A stretch of 64,000 nucleotides of DNA from Candidatus Omnitrophota bacterium (lineage in GTDB: Bacteria; Omnitrophota; Gorgyraeia; Zapsychrales; Zapsychraceae): positions 868,001 to 932,000 of the forward strand of contig JACKFL010000005.1 in NCBI GenBank assembly GCA_020632495.1, given 5' to 3'. Of this stretch, positions 44,187 to 52,371 are shown one piece after another; the stretch's first letter is position 1, and each line of letters opens with the position of its first letter. The position numbers and the translations under genes are program-made. The notes beneath the pieces were generated by a model that was not told where the DNA came from, ran no database searches, and worked only from the letters and a program-made list of their open reading frames with translations.

Positions 44187-46641
44187 AAAGATTGAGCAGA
44201 AGTGGCAGGAATACTGGCGCACCCACAAAGTATTTGAGGCCTCCTCCGACACTTCCCGTGAGAAATACTATGTGCTGGAGATGTACCCTTACCCCTCCGG
44301 AAAACTGCACATGGGACACGTCCGCAACTATACCATCGGCGACGTGATCGCCCGTTTCCGCCGCATGCAGGGCTGCAATGTCCTTTATCCGATGGGTTTC
44401 GATTCCTTCGGCCTGCCCGCCGAGAATGCCGCCATCAAGAACAACGTCCATCCGCGCGCCTGGACCGACCAGCGCATGAACGACATGGTCGCCCAGATGA
44501 AGACGCTCGGTCTCAGCTATGACTGGACGCGTTTTCTCTACAGCCACAGCGAGGAATATTACCGCTGGAACCAGTGGATATTTATCCAGATGTTCAAGCA
44601 GGGACTGGTGTACCGCAAAAAGGCCCTGGTCAACTGGGACCCGGTCGATCAGACTGTGCTGGCCAATGAGCAGGTGATCGACGGAAAAGGCTGGCGTTCC
44701 GGGGCGGAGGTCGAGAAGCGCGAGATCGACCAGTGGTTTATCAGGATCACCGCTTTTACCGAAGATCTGCTCGCCGATCTGGACAAGCTCGACAACTGGC
44801 CGGAACGGGTCAAGACGATGCAGCGTAACTGGATCGGCAAGAGCCATGGGACCACGATCAATTTCGACGTGCTCGACGCCGGCGGTAACAAGATCGACGA
44901 ACTGCAGACATTTACCACGCGTCCGGATACGGTCTTCGGAATCGAATACGTGGTGCTGGCGCCGGAGCATCCCAAGTGCCGCGAATGGGTGAAAGGACGC
45001 GACAACGAACAGGACGTCCTGGAATTTATCGCCAGTATGGACAAGGAGTCCCTGATCGACCGCATGGGCGAGGGCCGCGAAAAGAACGGCCGGCCGCTCG
45101 GGGTCTTTGCCAGGAATCCGGTCAACGGCAAGGTCGTTCCCTTGTGGACGGCGGACTACGTGTTGATGGACTACGGGACCGGCGCCGTCATGGCCGTGCC
45201 CGCGCACGATCAGCGTGATTATCTCTTCGCCAAAAAATATAACTTGCCGATCTCGGTGGTCATCCGCCCGGAAGACGTTGCCGAGCTGAAAGCCGAAGAT
45301 ATGACCGCGGCGTATGTCGAACCGGGGATCATGGTCCATTCCGAACAGTTCGACGGCATCGGCAGCACCGAGGCGATCACCAAGATTTCGGAATGGATGG
45401 AGCAGCAGGGGACCGGTGAACGCACGATCACCTACCGTCTCAAGGACTGGCTGATTTCACGCCAGCGTTATTGGGGAACGCCGATCCCGATTTACTACGA
45501 TAATGACGGCAATCCGCATCCCGTGCCGGAGAGCGAGCTGCCCGTCAAGCTTCCCGACGACATCGAATTCGGCAAGGGCAACCCGCTGCAGACCTCGGAG
45601 AGTTTCCGGTATTACACCGATCCGGACACCGGCAAGCAATACCGCCGTGAAACCGATACCATGGACACCTTCTTCGATTCGTCCTGGTACTATATCCGCT
45701 ACACCGACGCGCAGAACCGCAATGAAATCTTCAGCAGGGATATGGCCAACTACTGGCTCCCGGTGGACCAGTACATCGGCGGCATCGAGCATGCCATCCT
45801 GCACTTACTGTATTCCCGGTTTTTTACCAAGTTCTTCAAGAGCATCGGCCTGGTGGAGACCGAGGAGCCGTTCTTCCGGCTGCTGACCCAGGGGATGGTC
45901 CTGCTGCATGGCGAGGTGATGTCGAAGTCGAAGGGTAATGTCGTCGATCCGGATGACATCATCAAGAAGTACGGCGCCGACTCGATGCGGCTCTTTATTC
46001 TGTTTGCCGCGCCGCCCGAAGACCAGCTGGAGTGGAACGACCAGGCCATCGACGGGTCGTGGAAGTTTCTCGGGCGGATCTGGAGCCTGGTTGAGAAACG
46101 TTATCATCCGACCGACGAGTTCGTCGACCCGTCCAAGTTCGACAAGGACGACAAAGACATCTTCCGCGAGATCAATGCCGCCGTTAAAAAGGTCGGCGAG
46201 GACATTCAGAATTACAAATTCAACACCGCCATCAGCTGCCTGATGATCCTCATGAACAACCTCGACAAGTATGAAGTCGATGAGGCCAAACCGCACAAAC
46301 AGGCCCTTTTCAACCACATCGCCCAGACCGTGGTCCTGCTGCTGGTCCCGTTCGCGCCGCATATGTGCGAGGAGTTATGGGAAAAGCTCGGGCACAGCGA
46401 CTGCGCGGCGCTGACGGCCTGGCCGGAGTTCGACGAAAAGGCGCTTGAACTGGATGAGGTCGAGATCATCGTTCAGGTCAACGGCAAGCTGCGCGCGCGG
46501 GTGACCGTCGCCGCCGATATCGCGGAAGACGCCCTCAAAGAAATCTGCCTGGCCCAGGAGCACGTCAAGACCTTCGTCGACGGCAAACCCATCCGCCGCT
46601 TCATCTACGTCCCCGGCAAACTGGCGAATATCGTCGTTTAA
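44161..46641 (+). CDS. leuS: leucyl-tRNA synthetase
   Basis: 826 residues. The class I motif appears as YPSGKLHMGHVRNY (HMGH for HIGH) and the second as VMSKSKGNVVDPD (KMSKS type). RYWGTPIPIYY and an editing-domain region (TTRPDTVFGIEYVVLAPEH) are present, so proofreading should be intact. It charges tRNA-Leu in the cytosol. Length is normal for bacterial LeuRS. Confidence 0.96.
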   Translation: MPYTIHEIKKIEQKWQEYWRTHKVFEASSDTSREKYYVLEMYPYPSGKLHMGHVRNYTIGDVIARFRRMQGCNVLYPMGFDSFGLPAENAAIKNNVHPRAWTDQRMNDMVAQMKTLGLSYDWTRFLYSHSEEYYRWNQWIFIQMFKQGLVYRKKALVNWDPVDQTVLANEQVIDGKGWRSGAEVEKREIDQWFIRITAFTEDLLADLDKLDNWPERVKTMQRNWIGKSHGTTINFDVLDAGGNKIDELQTFTTRPDTVFGIEYVVLAPEHPKCREWVKGRDNEQDVLEFIASMDKESLIDRMGEGREKNGRPLGVFARNPVNGKVVPLWTADYVLMDYGTGAVMAVPAHDQRDYLFAKKYNLPISVVIRPEDVAELKAEDMTAAYVEPGIMVHSEQFDGIGSTEAITKISEWMEQQGTGERTITYRLKDWLISRQRYWGTPIPIYYDNDGNPHPVPESELPVKLPDDIEFGKGNPLQTSESFRYYTDPDTGKQYRRETDTMDTFFDSSWYYIRYTDAQNRNEIFSRDMANYWLPVDQYIGGIEHAILHLLYSRFFTKFFKSIGLVETEEPFFRLLTQGMVLLHGEVMSKSKGNVVDPDDIIKKYGADSMRLFILFAAPPEDQLEWNDQAIDGSWKFLGRIWSLVEKRYHPTDEFVDPSKFDKDDKDIFREINAAVKKVGEDIQNYKFNTAISCLMILMNNLDKYEVDEAKPHKQALFNHIAQTVVLLLVPFAPHMCEELWEKLGHSDCAALTAWPEFDEKALELDEVEIIVQVNGKLRARVTVAADIAEDALKEICLAQEHVKTFVDGKPIRRFIYVPGKLANIVV

Positions 46642-46691
46642 TCCACTCTTACTATCACTCGCTTCCCCTCCCAAACAAAGCGTTGCCTAAT

Positions 46692-46709
46692 GGTAACATT
46701 TGTGTTACC
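46692..46709. promoter_or_regulatory. inverted repeat before the toxin gene, likely operator
   Basis: GGTAACA (46692-46698) and TGTTACC (46703-46709) form a perfect 7-base inverted repeat with 4 bases between, ending 2 bases before the toxin ATG. Toxin-antitoxin operons of this type are usually autorepressed by the antitoxin at such a site. Confidence 0.55.
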
Positions 46710-46711
46710 TT

Positions 46712-47035
46712 ATGATTAGAGTCGAGGAATATATCACCGCAGACGGAAGGAGTCCGTTTACGGAATGGTTTGATGGTCTGGGGCCGCAGGCGGCGGCCAA
46801 GGTAAATACCTATTTAACCCGTGTCGGATATGGAAATACGTCCAGTTTCAAGCCAATAAAAGGTGCGTTGCAGGAGATTCGCATCAACTGGGGTCCCGGT
46901 TACCGGATTTATGTCGGCCGGGACGGCCGAACAGTAATTATTTTATTGGGCGGCGGGACCAAACAACGGCAGCAGAAAGATATTCAAACCGCTGCGGCCC
47001 TGTGGGAAGAATACAAGAATCGTAAAAGAGGATGA
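46712..47035 (+). CDS. RelE/HigB-type toxin (phage-derived Gp49-like)
   Basis: 107 residues from ATG 46712. GRSPFTEWFDGL and KPIKGALQEIRINWGPGYRIYVG followed by IILLGGGTKQRQQKDIQTA are hallmarks of the addiction-module killer family, which cleaves ribosome-bound mRNA. It comes first in the operon, as in higBA. The antitoxin starts 4 bases later. Key basic residues (K/R in the GGGTK..R block) are present. Confidence 0.82.
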   Translation: MIRVEEYITADGRSPFTEWFDGLGPQAAAKVNTYLTRVGYGNTSSFKPIKGALQEIRINWGPGYRIYVGRDGRTVIILLGGGTKQRQQKDIQTAAALWEEYKNRKRG

Positions 47036-47039
47036 ATCC

Positions 47040-47357
47040 ATGCCGATCACACGGAAGTTCAAAGAGACTGTCCAGGCCCGCGCCGAGCGCGATCCCGAGT
47101 TTCGCACAGCAATCCTGCGGGAGAGTATTGAGTGCATGCTCGCTGGAGATCTCAAAACGGGCAAGGCATTGCTGAGGGATTATATCAACGCGGCAGTCGG
47201 ATTTGAAAAGCTGAGCAAGTTGACTAAAAAGGATCCCAAGAGCCTGATGCGCATGTTCAGCGCCACCGGCAATCCCACCGCAGCCAATTTGTTTATAGTG
47301 ATCAAAATCTTACAGAAGAAGGAAAATGTACGGTTTGTTGTTAAGGCGGTACACTAA
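47040..47357 (+). CDS. HigA-like antitoxin with helix-turn-helix
   Basis: 105 residues. FKETVQARAERDPEFR is a common opening of this antidote family, and LSKLTKKDPKSLMRMFSATGNPTAANLFIVIKIL is the DNA-binding helix-turn-helix region. It should neutralise the upstream toxin and bind the inverted repeat before it. The toxin-first order matches HigBA-type modules. Confidence 0.8.
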   Translation: MPITRKFKETVQARAERDPEFRTAILRESIECMLAGDLKTGKALLRDYINAAVGFEKLSKLTKKDPKSLMRMFSATGNPTAANLFIVIKILQKKENVRFVVKAVH

Positions 47358-47379
47358 ACGTGAATTATATAAGAACTCT

Positions 47380-47844
47380 ATGAAAGTTTTCAAAACCAAA
47401 TTTTCCAGTCACTTACCGCTTCTTATCCTAGATGGAATGGTGTTGGGTGTGCTCTGTTTTGGTGGGATCGGTAAGAGTGATTTGCCGACAGATATTCTGA
47501 TTGCTTCCACTGTATTCATGGTGTTTTTACTTGTAGGTCATGTTTTACTCTTTAGCAGACGTCTCCTTATATCAGAATCGAACATTACCGAGACAATCCT
47601 AGGAAAATGGCATCGCGGTTTAAACTGGACAGACGTAGCAAAAGTTCACAGCACTTGCCTGTTGTATCCGGAGTCTGAAGGAATACTTATCTTGAAGACG
47701 AAGGCAGGTTCAAAGCAAAAGGAATTCGCAATTCTTATCACATCATATCCAATTGAAGCTTTGCGAGAATTCTTGAGGCGTACACCGGAGGACGTGCCGA
47801 TCTATGTCTACAAGTACCTTCAACGAAAGTTGGACAGTCAGTAA
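47380..47844 (+). CDS. membrane protein, bacterial PH-like (two-helix) type
   Basis: 154 residues from ATG 47380. Two hydrophobic helices (about 15-30 and 40-60) are followed by a soluble domain (RRLLISESNITETILGKW..L.WTDV) resembling bacterial PH-like domains. Base composition is visibly more AT-rich than the neighbours and codon choice differs (many TTT, ATA, AGA). This and its place next to the toxin-antitoxin pair suggest recent acquisition. Function unknown. Confidence 0.5.
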   Translation: MKVFKTKFSSHLPLLILDGMVLGVLCFGGIGKSDLPTDILIASTVFMVFLLVGHVLLFSRRLLISESNITETILGKWHRGLNWTDVAKVHSTCLLYPESEGILILKTKAGSKQKEFAILITSYPIEALREFLRRTPEDVPIYVYKYLQRKLDSQ

Positions 47845-47925
47845 ACATTTTTTTACAGTGATTAACTACTCCTAGCCTGTTCTAACACACCCCCATCCCA
47901 CCCGTTTCCCCTCGGAACTGGGAAG

Positions 47926-48273
47926 ATGTTTTCTTTATCGAAGAACGAGACCCGCTTCGTGCTGGTCGTCCTGGCCGTGATCTTTTCCGGATCGGGGCTG
48001 AACTATCTCATCAAACGCTATCCGCATCTGTTGCAGATCGTCAATCTCGTCGACAGCGAGTGGATCTATCCGTGGTATGACGTCAACACGGCCTCGGCCG
48101 ACGAACTCGTCCAAATTCCGTACATCGGCAATTACACCGCGCGGGCGATCATCCGTTTCCGGGAAGAACGCGGACCGGTCACCGATCTTGAACAACTCAA
48201 GGAAATCCCCGGCATCCGCGACGCCAATTTTCAGCGCTTTGCCCCCTACCTGCGGGTGAGGAGACAAAAATGA
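47926..48273 (+). CDS. comEA: ComEA-like helix-hairpin-helix protein
   Basis: 115 residues: one N-terminal helix (about 10-28), then DVNTASADELVQIPYIGNYTARAIIRFREERG and LKEIPGI, the tandem helix-hairpin-helix of ComEA DNA-binding proteins. It probably binds incoming DNA in the periplasm during natural transformation. It overlaps comEC by 4 bases (ATGA), the usual partner. Confidence 0.82.
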   Translation: MFSLSKNETRFVLVVLAVIFSGSGLNYLIKRYPHLLQIVNLVDSEWIYPWYDVNTASADELVQIPYIGNYTARAIIRFREERGPVTDLEQLKEIPGIRDANFQRFAPYLRVRRQK

Positions 48274-49835
48274 GGCCGCGCGGACCGGCACTGTTGTGGT
48301 TGACCGGCGCGTTCATGGCCGGGATCATGTTGAACGGACACGTCACCTTACCGCACGTGATCAGTACCATCGTTGCGGCCGGGCTCTTGTTGAGCCTGAA
48401 AACGATCCGCGACCGCGGCCGCGCGCGCGCGTTTCTCATCGGTGTTTTGTGTCTGTGCGCCGGCGTGATCCATACCCGAGCCCATCAAAACCTTGCGGCC
48501 GATCACATCGTCCGTCACGCCAAATCCCTGGGTTACCGTCCGCTTACCGTGGAGGGAGTGGTGGTCTCCGAGGTCCGCCGCCGCGAGCTGGTCAACACGG
48601 TCAAGACATCGTTCACCTTAAAGATGGAACGCGTTATGGCCGACGGGAGTAAGCGCGCCGTCCGCGGACGGGTGCTGGTCAATCTCTTTGCTCCCGTCGA
48701 TGTGATCTACGGCGACCGGCTGCGTCTCACCGGGAAACTGCACCGGCCGTTTGAATTCTCCGCCAACGATAATTTTTCCTACCGTCAATATCTGCAAAAC
48801 AAGGGCGTTCACTACATCCTCAGCGTTAAGCGCGGGAATCCCGTGACGGTCACCGGTACCGACGGGCGTTACCGCTGGCGCGCCCTCTTCCTGGAAACAC
48901 GCCGGCGGCTGATCGGGTATCTCAAAGGGTATCTGACGGAAAATGAAACCGGCATCATGCAGGCCGTCCTGCTCGGCGAACGCTCGGCCATTCCGCCCCA
49001 TGTCCGCGAACTCTTCGTGCGTACCGGCACCGCGCATGTGCTGGCGGTCAGCGGCCTGCATGTAGGGATCGTGGCGCTGCTGGTCATGACGGGACTGCAG
49101 CTTCTGCGCCTGCCGCGGGGCTGGCAATATGTGCTGACCATGGTGCTGATCATGATGTATGTGCTGCTGACCGGCGCGCGGCCGTCCACGGTGCGCGCGG
49201 CGGTGATGTCGGTGGTCTTCGTCGGCAGTCTGATCCGCGAACGCGAAGCGAATGCCCTGGCGATGTTGAGCTGCGCGGCGCTGCTGATCCTCCTGAACAA
49301 TCCTTTGAATCTCTACGATATCGGCTTTCAGCTGTCCTTCGCCTGCATCCTCGCGATGATCACCATCGGCCGGCGTCTTGAAAGGGCGATCGAACCGTTG
49401 GCGGAGCGCCGTGAGTGGAAAGGCTGGCGCCGGCGGCTGCTGCGCGCGGTCATCATTTCTTTTGCGGTATGGATCGGGGTGGAAGGCCTGGTGATGTATC
49501 ACTTCAATCTGATCACCCCGGTGTCGGTGCTGGCGAATCTGTTCGTGATCCCGCTCATTACCGCGGTGGTCCTGCTCGGGACGGGATTGCTGGGCACGGC
49601 GCTGTGCTGGCCGTGGCTGGCCGCGCAGGCGGCCGTCTGCCTGAAGGCGGCGCTGAGCCTGATGGTGGCCGTGACGTTTCTGTGCGCGCACCTGCCCGGG
49701 GCGTATATCTACATCCGGCCCATCGGCTTGCCGGAACTGGCGCTCTATTATGTGATTATTGGGATGATTTTTGGAATACCGTGGGGTATAATAGGGTCAA
49801 AATTCAACCTCTTTCAGCTCTGGTCGAAAAATTGA
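48270..49835 (+). CDS. comEC: ComEC/Rec2 competence channel, without metallo-beta-lactamase domain
   Basis: 521 residues. N-terminal helices and a DUF4131-like soluble region (about 70-200) are followed by the competence domain (GLHVGIVALLVMTG, LLTGARPSTVRAAVM, DIGFQLSFACILAMI). The chain stops after the last membrane helices, so the C-terminal metallo-beta-lactamase domain seen in longer (about 750-residue) ComEC proteins is absent; shorter versions are known in several phyla. It forms the inner-membrane DNA channel. Confidence 0.85.
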   Translation: MRPRGPALLWLTGAFMAGIMLNGHVTLPHVISTIVAAGLLLSLKTIRDRGRARAFLIGVLCLCAGVIHTRAHQNLAADHIVRHAKSLGYRPLTVEGVVVSEVRRRELVNTVKTSFTLKMERVMADGSKRAVRGRVLVNLFAPVDVIYGDRLRLTGKLHRPFEFSANDNFSYRQYLQNKGVHYILSVKRGNPVTVTGTDGRYRWRALFLETRRRLIGYLKGYLTENETGIMQAVLLGERSAIPPHVRELFVRTGTAHVLAVSGLHVGIVALLVMTGLQLLRLPRGWQYVLTMVLIMMYVLLTGARPSTVRAAVMSVVFVGSLIREREANALAMLSCAALLILLNNPLNLYDIGFQLSFACILAMITIGRRLERAIEPLAERREWKGWRRRLLRAVIISFAVWIGVEGLVMYHFNLITPVSVLANLFVIPLITAVVLLGTGLLGTALCWPWLAAQAAVCLKAALSLMVAVTFLCAHLPGAYIYIRPIGLPELALYYVIIGMIFGIPWGIIGSKFNLFQLWSKN

Positions 49836-49859
49836 CATTCGGGCCGGAGTGTGTAGAAT
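49832..49859 (+). promoter_or_regulatory. promoter for the bamD-like gene
   Basis: TTGACA (49832-49837, perfect, overlapping the comEC stop) and TAGAAT (49854-49859, 5 of 6) are 16 bases apart. Transcription would start at about 49866, only 1-2 bases before ATG 49868, and no Shine-Dalgarno is visible, so the message may be leaderless. Confidence 0.55.
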
Positions 49860-49867
49860 AGGCCGAT

Positions 49868-50830
49868 ATGAAACGAATCCAGCTTACTCTATTATGCCTG
49901 ATCTGCCTGCTGGGCGGCGCGGCCGTGCCGGCGCAGGCCTTTTGGGTATGGACCCCCGAGACCAACAAATGGGTCAACCCCAAGTACGCGGTTAAGGACA
50001 CCCCCAAGGAACAATTCGAATTTGCCATGGGTTTCTTCGAGGCGAAGGACTACAAGGAGGCCATCCGCGAATTCCGCAAACTGCTCAAGAATTACCCGCG
50101 TTCGGTGGAGGCCCCCGATGCCCAGTTTTACATCGGCAAGGTCTTCGAGGCCGAAGGCGACCTGATGGGCGCGTTCAAGCACTACCAGAAGGTGGTCGAC
50201 CGCTACCCGTTCAGTGAGCGGTCCGGTGACATCGTTCAACAGCAATACGACATCGCGGTGAAGATGTTGGAGGGGGAACAACAGCGCGGCATGCTTAAGG
50301 AGATCATCTCCGGCAGCGGTCCCGATTATGACGTCATCGAGGTTTTTCGCACGGTGATCAAGAACGCGCCGTACGGCCCGTTGGCCGCGGTGTCCCAATA
50401 CAAAATCGGCCTTTACCTGATGGAAAAAGGGATGTACCCGGACGCGCGGGACGAATTCGAAAAGGTGATCAACGACTATCCCTCCAGCGAATGGGTGAAG
50501 GCCGCCCAATACCAGATCGCGGTGGCCGATTCCAAGCGGTCCGTTGACGCCGAGTACGATCAGCGTATCACCGCCTCGGCCAAGGAAGAGTTTCAGGATT
50601 TCCTGGAAGTCTACCCGGACGCGGAACTGTCCGATAAGGCCAAAGACGAAATCGAACGCCTTAAGGACAAGGAAGCCGAAAACAACTTTGTCATCGCGCA
50701 GTTTTACGAGAAACAGAAACGCTTTGAATCCGCCAAGATTTACTACCAAATTGTCGTCGACCAATATCCCACATCCAAGTGGTCCTCCAAGTCGCTCATG
50801 AGGATCCGGGAATTGAATAAAAAGGATTAA
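49868..50830 (+). CDS. BamD-like TPR outer-membrane assembly protein
   Basis: 320 residues with a signal peptide ending AQA|FW. The mature protein is a set of TPR repeats (KEQFEFAMGFFEAKDYKEAI.., EAPDAQFYIGKVFEAEGD.., ..) of the YfiO/BamD type. Unlike classical BamD it has no lipobox cysteine, so it would be soluble or held by partners. CpoB/YbgF-like proteins are an alternative. It is adjacent to lptE, another outer-membrane biogenesis gene. Confidence 0.7.
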   Translation: MKRIQLTLLCLICLLGGAAVPAQAFWVWTPETNKWVNPKYAVKDTPKEQFEFAMGFFEAKDYKEAIREFRKLLKNYPRSVEAPDAQFYIGKVFEAEGDLMGAFKHYQKVVDRYPFSERSGDIVQQQYDIAVKMLEGEQQRGMLKEIISGSGPDYDVIEVFRTVIKNAPYGPLAAVSQYKIGLYLMEKGMYPDARDEFEKVINDYPSSEWVKAAQYQIAVADSKRSVDAEYDQRITASAKEEFQDFLEVYPDAELSDKAKDEIERLKDKEAENNFVIAQFYEKQKRFESAKIYYQIVVDQYPTSKWSSKSLMRIRELNKKD

Positions 50831-51357
50831 TGAAACTCTTCCGCGTGCTTATCCTTTTGACCGTGGCCGTTTCGCTATATGGCTGCGGCTATACCTTCAA
50901 ATCCGCGCTGCCCGCCGGTCTGACCACCATCTACGTGGAGACGTTCGAAAACAAGATCGACTTTACCGCCGAGAGCCGCCGCAATCTGTATCTCCCGCTG
51001 CTCGAGCAGGACGTGCGCCGCGCCGTGACCGACCGCTTTCTGTTTGACGGAAATCTGAAACTCAACGACGAAAATAACGCCGATCTGATCCTGACCGGAA
51101 AACTCCTGAACTACCGCCGGGTCGGTCTGCGCTTTTCCAGCAACGATGATGTGGAAGAGTACCGCGTTTACATCACGGTCAGTTTGACGTTGGCCCGCAA
51201 CGGCGAGGAAGAACCGATGTGGGAGGAATCGTCGTTTATCGGCGAGGCCACCTATTTCGTGAGCGGATCGCGGGCGACCAGCGAGGAATCGGCTGTGCGC
51301 GAGGCCGTGGAAGATCTGGCCCGCCGCATCGTCGAGCGGACCGTCGAGAATTGGTAA
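50830..51357 (+). CDS. lptE: LPS-assembly lipoprotein LptE-like
   Basis: 175 residues with a lipobox (SLYGCGY, C19). The following GYTFKSALPAGLTTIYVETFENK matches the conserved start of LptE (Gram-negative family of LptD partners). It would sit in the outer membrane and help insert LPS. It overlaps the BamD-like stop by one base. The presence of this gene supports an LPS-containing diderm envelope. Confidence 0.8.
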   Translation: MKLFRVLILLTVAVSLYGCGYTFKSALPAGLTTIYVETFENKIDFTAESRRNLYLPLLEQDVRRAVTDRFLFDGNLKLNDENNADLILTGKLLNYRRVGLRFSSNDDVEEYRVYITVSLTLARNGEEEPMWEESSFIGEATYFVSGSRATSEESAVREAVEDLARRIVERTVENW

Positions 51358-51399
51358 CGGCCGATATGCGAGACCACCGGACGGGAGGCTGACCACTGC

Positions 51400-52047
51400 A
51401 TGATTTACTTACTCAAAGGCGATGACTACCGGGCCAAAGAAGCCAAGATCGACGCATTGAAAAAGGAGATCCTCGTCCACCCGGACGCCCCGCGCTTCGA
51501 CTTCGACCAATTCAACGCCGAAAAGCTTCCTCCCGCCGAATTAAAGAAGGCCCTTATAGCCGTACCGGCCGTCAATCCCCGCCGTCTTGTTTTTATCCGA
51601 AATATCCAAAAAGCCGCCGAGCAGAACCAGAAGATCCTGTTGGAGTTCGCGCAGAGCGAACCGGATCATTGCGTGGTGATCGGCGATATCAGCGCTCCGT
51701 CGCAAAAGGGGTTCCTGACCAAGCTTTCCAAGATCGGCCGGAAGCTTGAGTTCGATGCGGGCAGAAAGACCGTGGTGTGGGATGTAACCAACCAGATCGA
51801 GGCCCGGAATACGAAGGAGGCGGTGCGTTTGTTATGTGTGATGATCAGCGAAGGGAATCATCCGCTGCAGATCATGGGGGGATTGGTTTGGTTTTGGGGC
51901 AGAATGAAGAACAAAGTCCCGGCGGGAAGATTTCAGCAGGGCCTGCGGGAATTGCAGGCCGCCGACGTGAATATAAAACGATCCCGGCTGGCGCCGGATC
52001 ATGCGGTTCAGATTCTGGTTACGAAGCTATGCTTGTTAGCAGCTTAG
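51400..52047 (+). CDS. holA: compact DNA polymerase III delta subunit (HolA-like)
   Basis: 215 residues, clearly shorter than the usual 330-340. The start MIYLLKGDDYRAKEAKIDAL and the F.FDQFNAE region match HolA domain I; VVWDVTNQIEARNTKEAVRLL and GNHPLQIMGGLVWFW match later parts. A segment corresponding to domain II seems missing. HolA opens the sliding clamp during loading. Its 3' end overlaps rpsT on the other strand by 29 bases. Residual doubt remains about whether it is functional. Confidence 0.7.
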   Translation: MIYLLKGDDYRAKEAKIDALKKEILVHPDAPRFDFDQFNAEKLPPAELKKALIAVPAVNPRRLVFIRNIQKAAEQNQKILLEFAQSEPDHCVVIGDISAPSQKGFLTKLSKIGRKLEFDAGRKTVVWDVTNQIEARNTKEAVRLLCVMISEGNHPLQIMGGLVWFWGRMKNKVPAGRFQQGLRELQAADVNIKRSRLAPDHAVQILVTKLCLLAA

Positions 52048-52285
52048 CGTAGCGGGACTTGCGGCGGCCGGCCGTGTTCTTTTGCAGGATGCCTCTTTTT
52101 GCGGCCTTATCCAGCTTCTTGTACACCGTCTTCAGATTTGATTTGGCCTCATCCCCGTTTTTTTCTTCGACCGACTTGATGTAGGACTTGACCGTCTTCT
52201 TCAGATCCGTTTTGATGTCCAGATTGCGCATATGCCGCTTGCGGTTCTTACGTAACTCTTTGACGCCTGAGTATCTTTGTGGCAC
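52019..52285 (-). CDS. rpsT: small ribosomal subunit protein S20
   Basis: 88 residues, basic and helical, with LRKNRKRHMRNLDIKTDLKKTVKSY and GILQKNTAGRRKSRYAKLL, typical of S20. It binds 16S rRNA early in assembly. The start codon is GTG, preceded by an AAAGGAG site; S20 in E. coli also uses a rare start (TTG), which limits its level. Its coding sequence overlaps the 3' end of holA. It has a near-perfect promoter. Confidence 0.93.
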   Translation of the reverse strand: MPQRYSGVKELRKNRKRHMRNLDIKTDLKKTVKSYIKSVEEKNGDEAKSNLKTVYKKLDKAAKRGILQKNTAGRRKSRYAKLLTSIAS

Positions 52286-52342
52286 AGTCGTGACTCCTTT
52301 GTGTGTTAACGAAAATCGCTTCCCTTGCGTAAATGAGCGATA

Positions 52343-52371
52343 AATATAGCAAATAGGGGATTAAATGTCAA
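52343..52371 (-). promoter_or_regulatory. strong promoter for rpsT, overlapping the murJ start
   Basis: On the minus strand TTGACA (52371-52366, perfect) and TATATT (52348-52343, 5 of 6) are 17 bases apart. The -35 lies on the first codons of murJ, so RNA polymerase binding for rpsT and transcription into murJ may interfere. Confidence 0.75.

Noticed and set aside
48415..48435. Alternating CG run that could form Z-DNA
   Set aside because: Short, inside the comEC coding region and explained by Arg/Ala codons.
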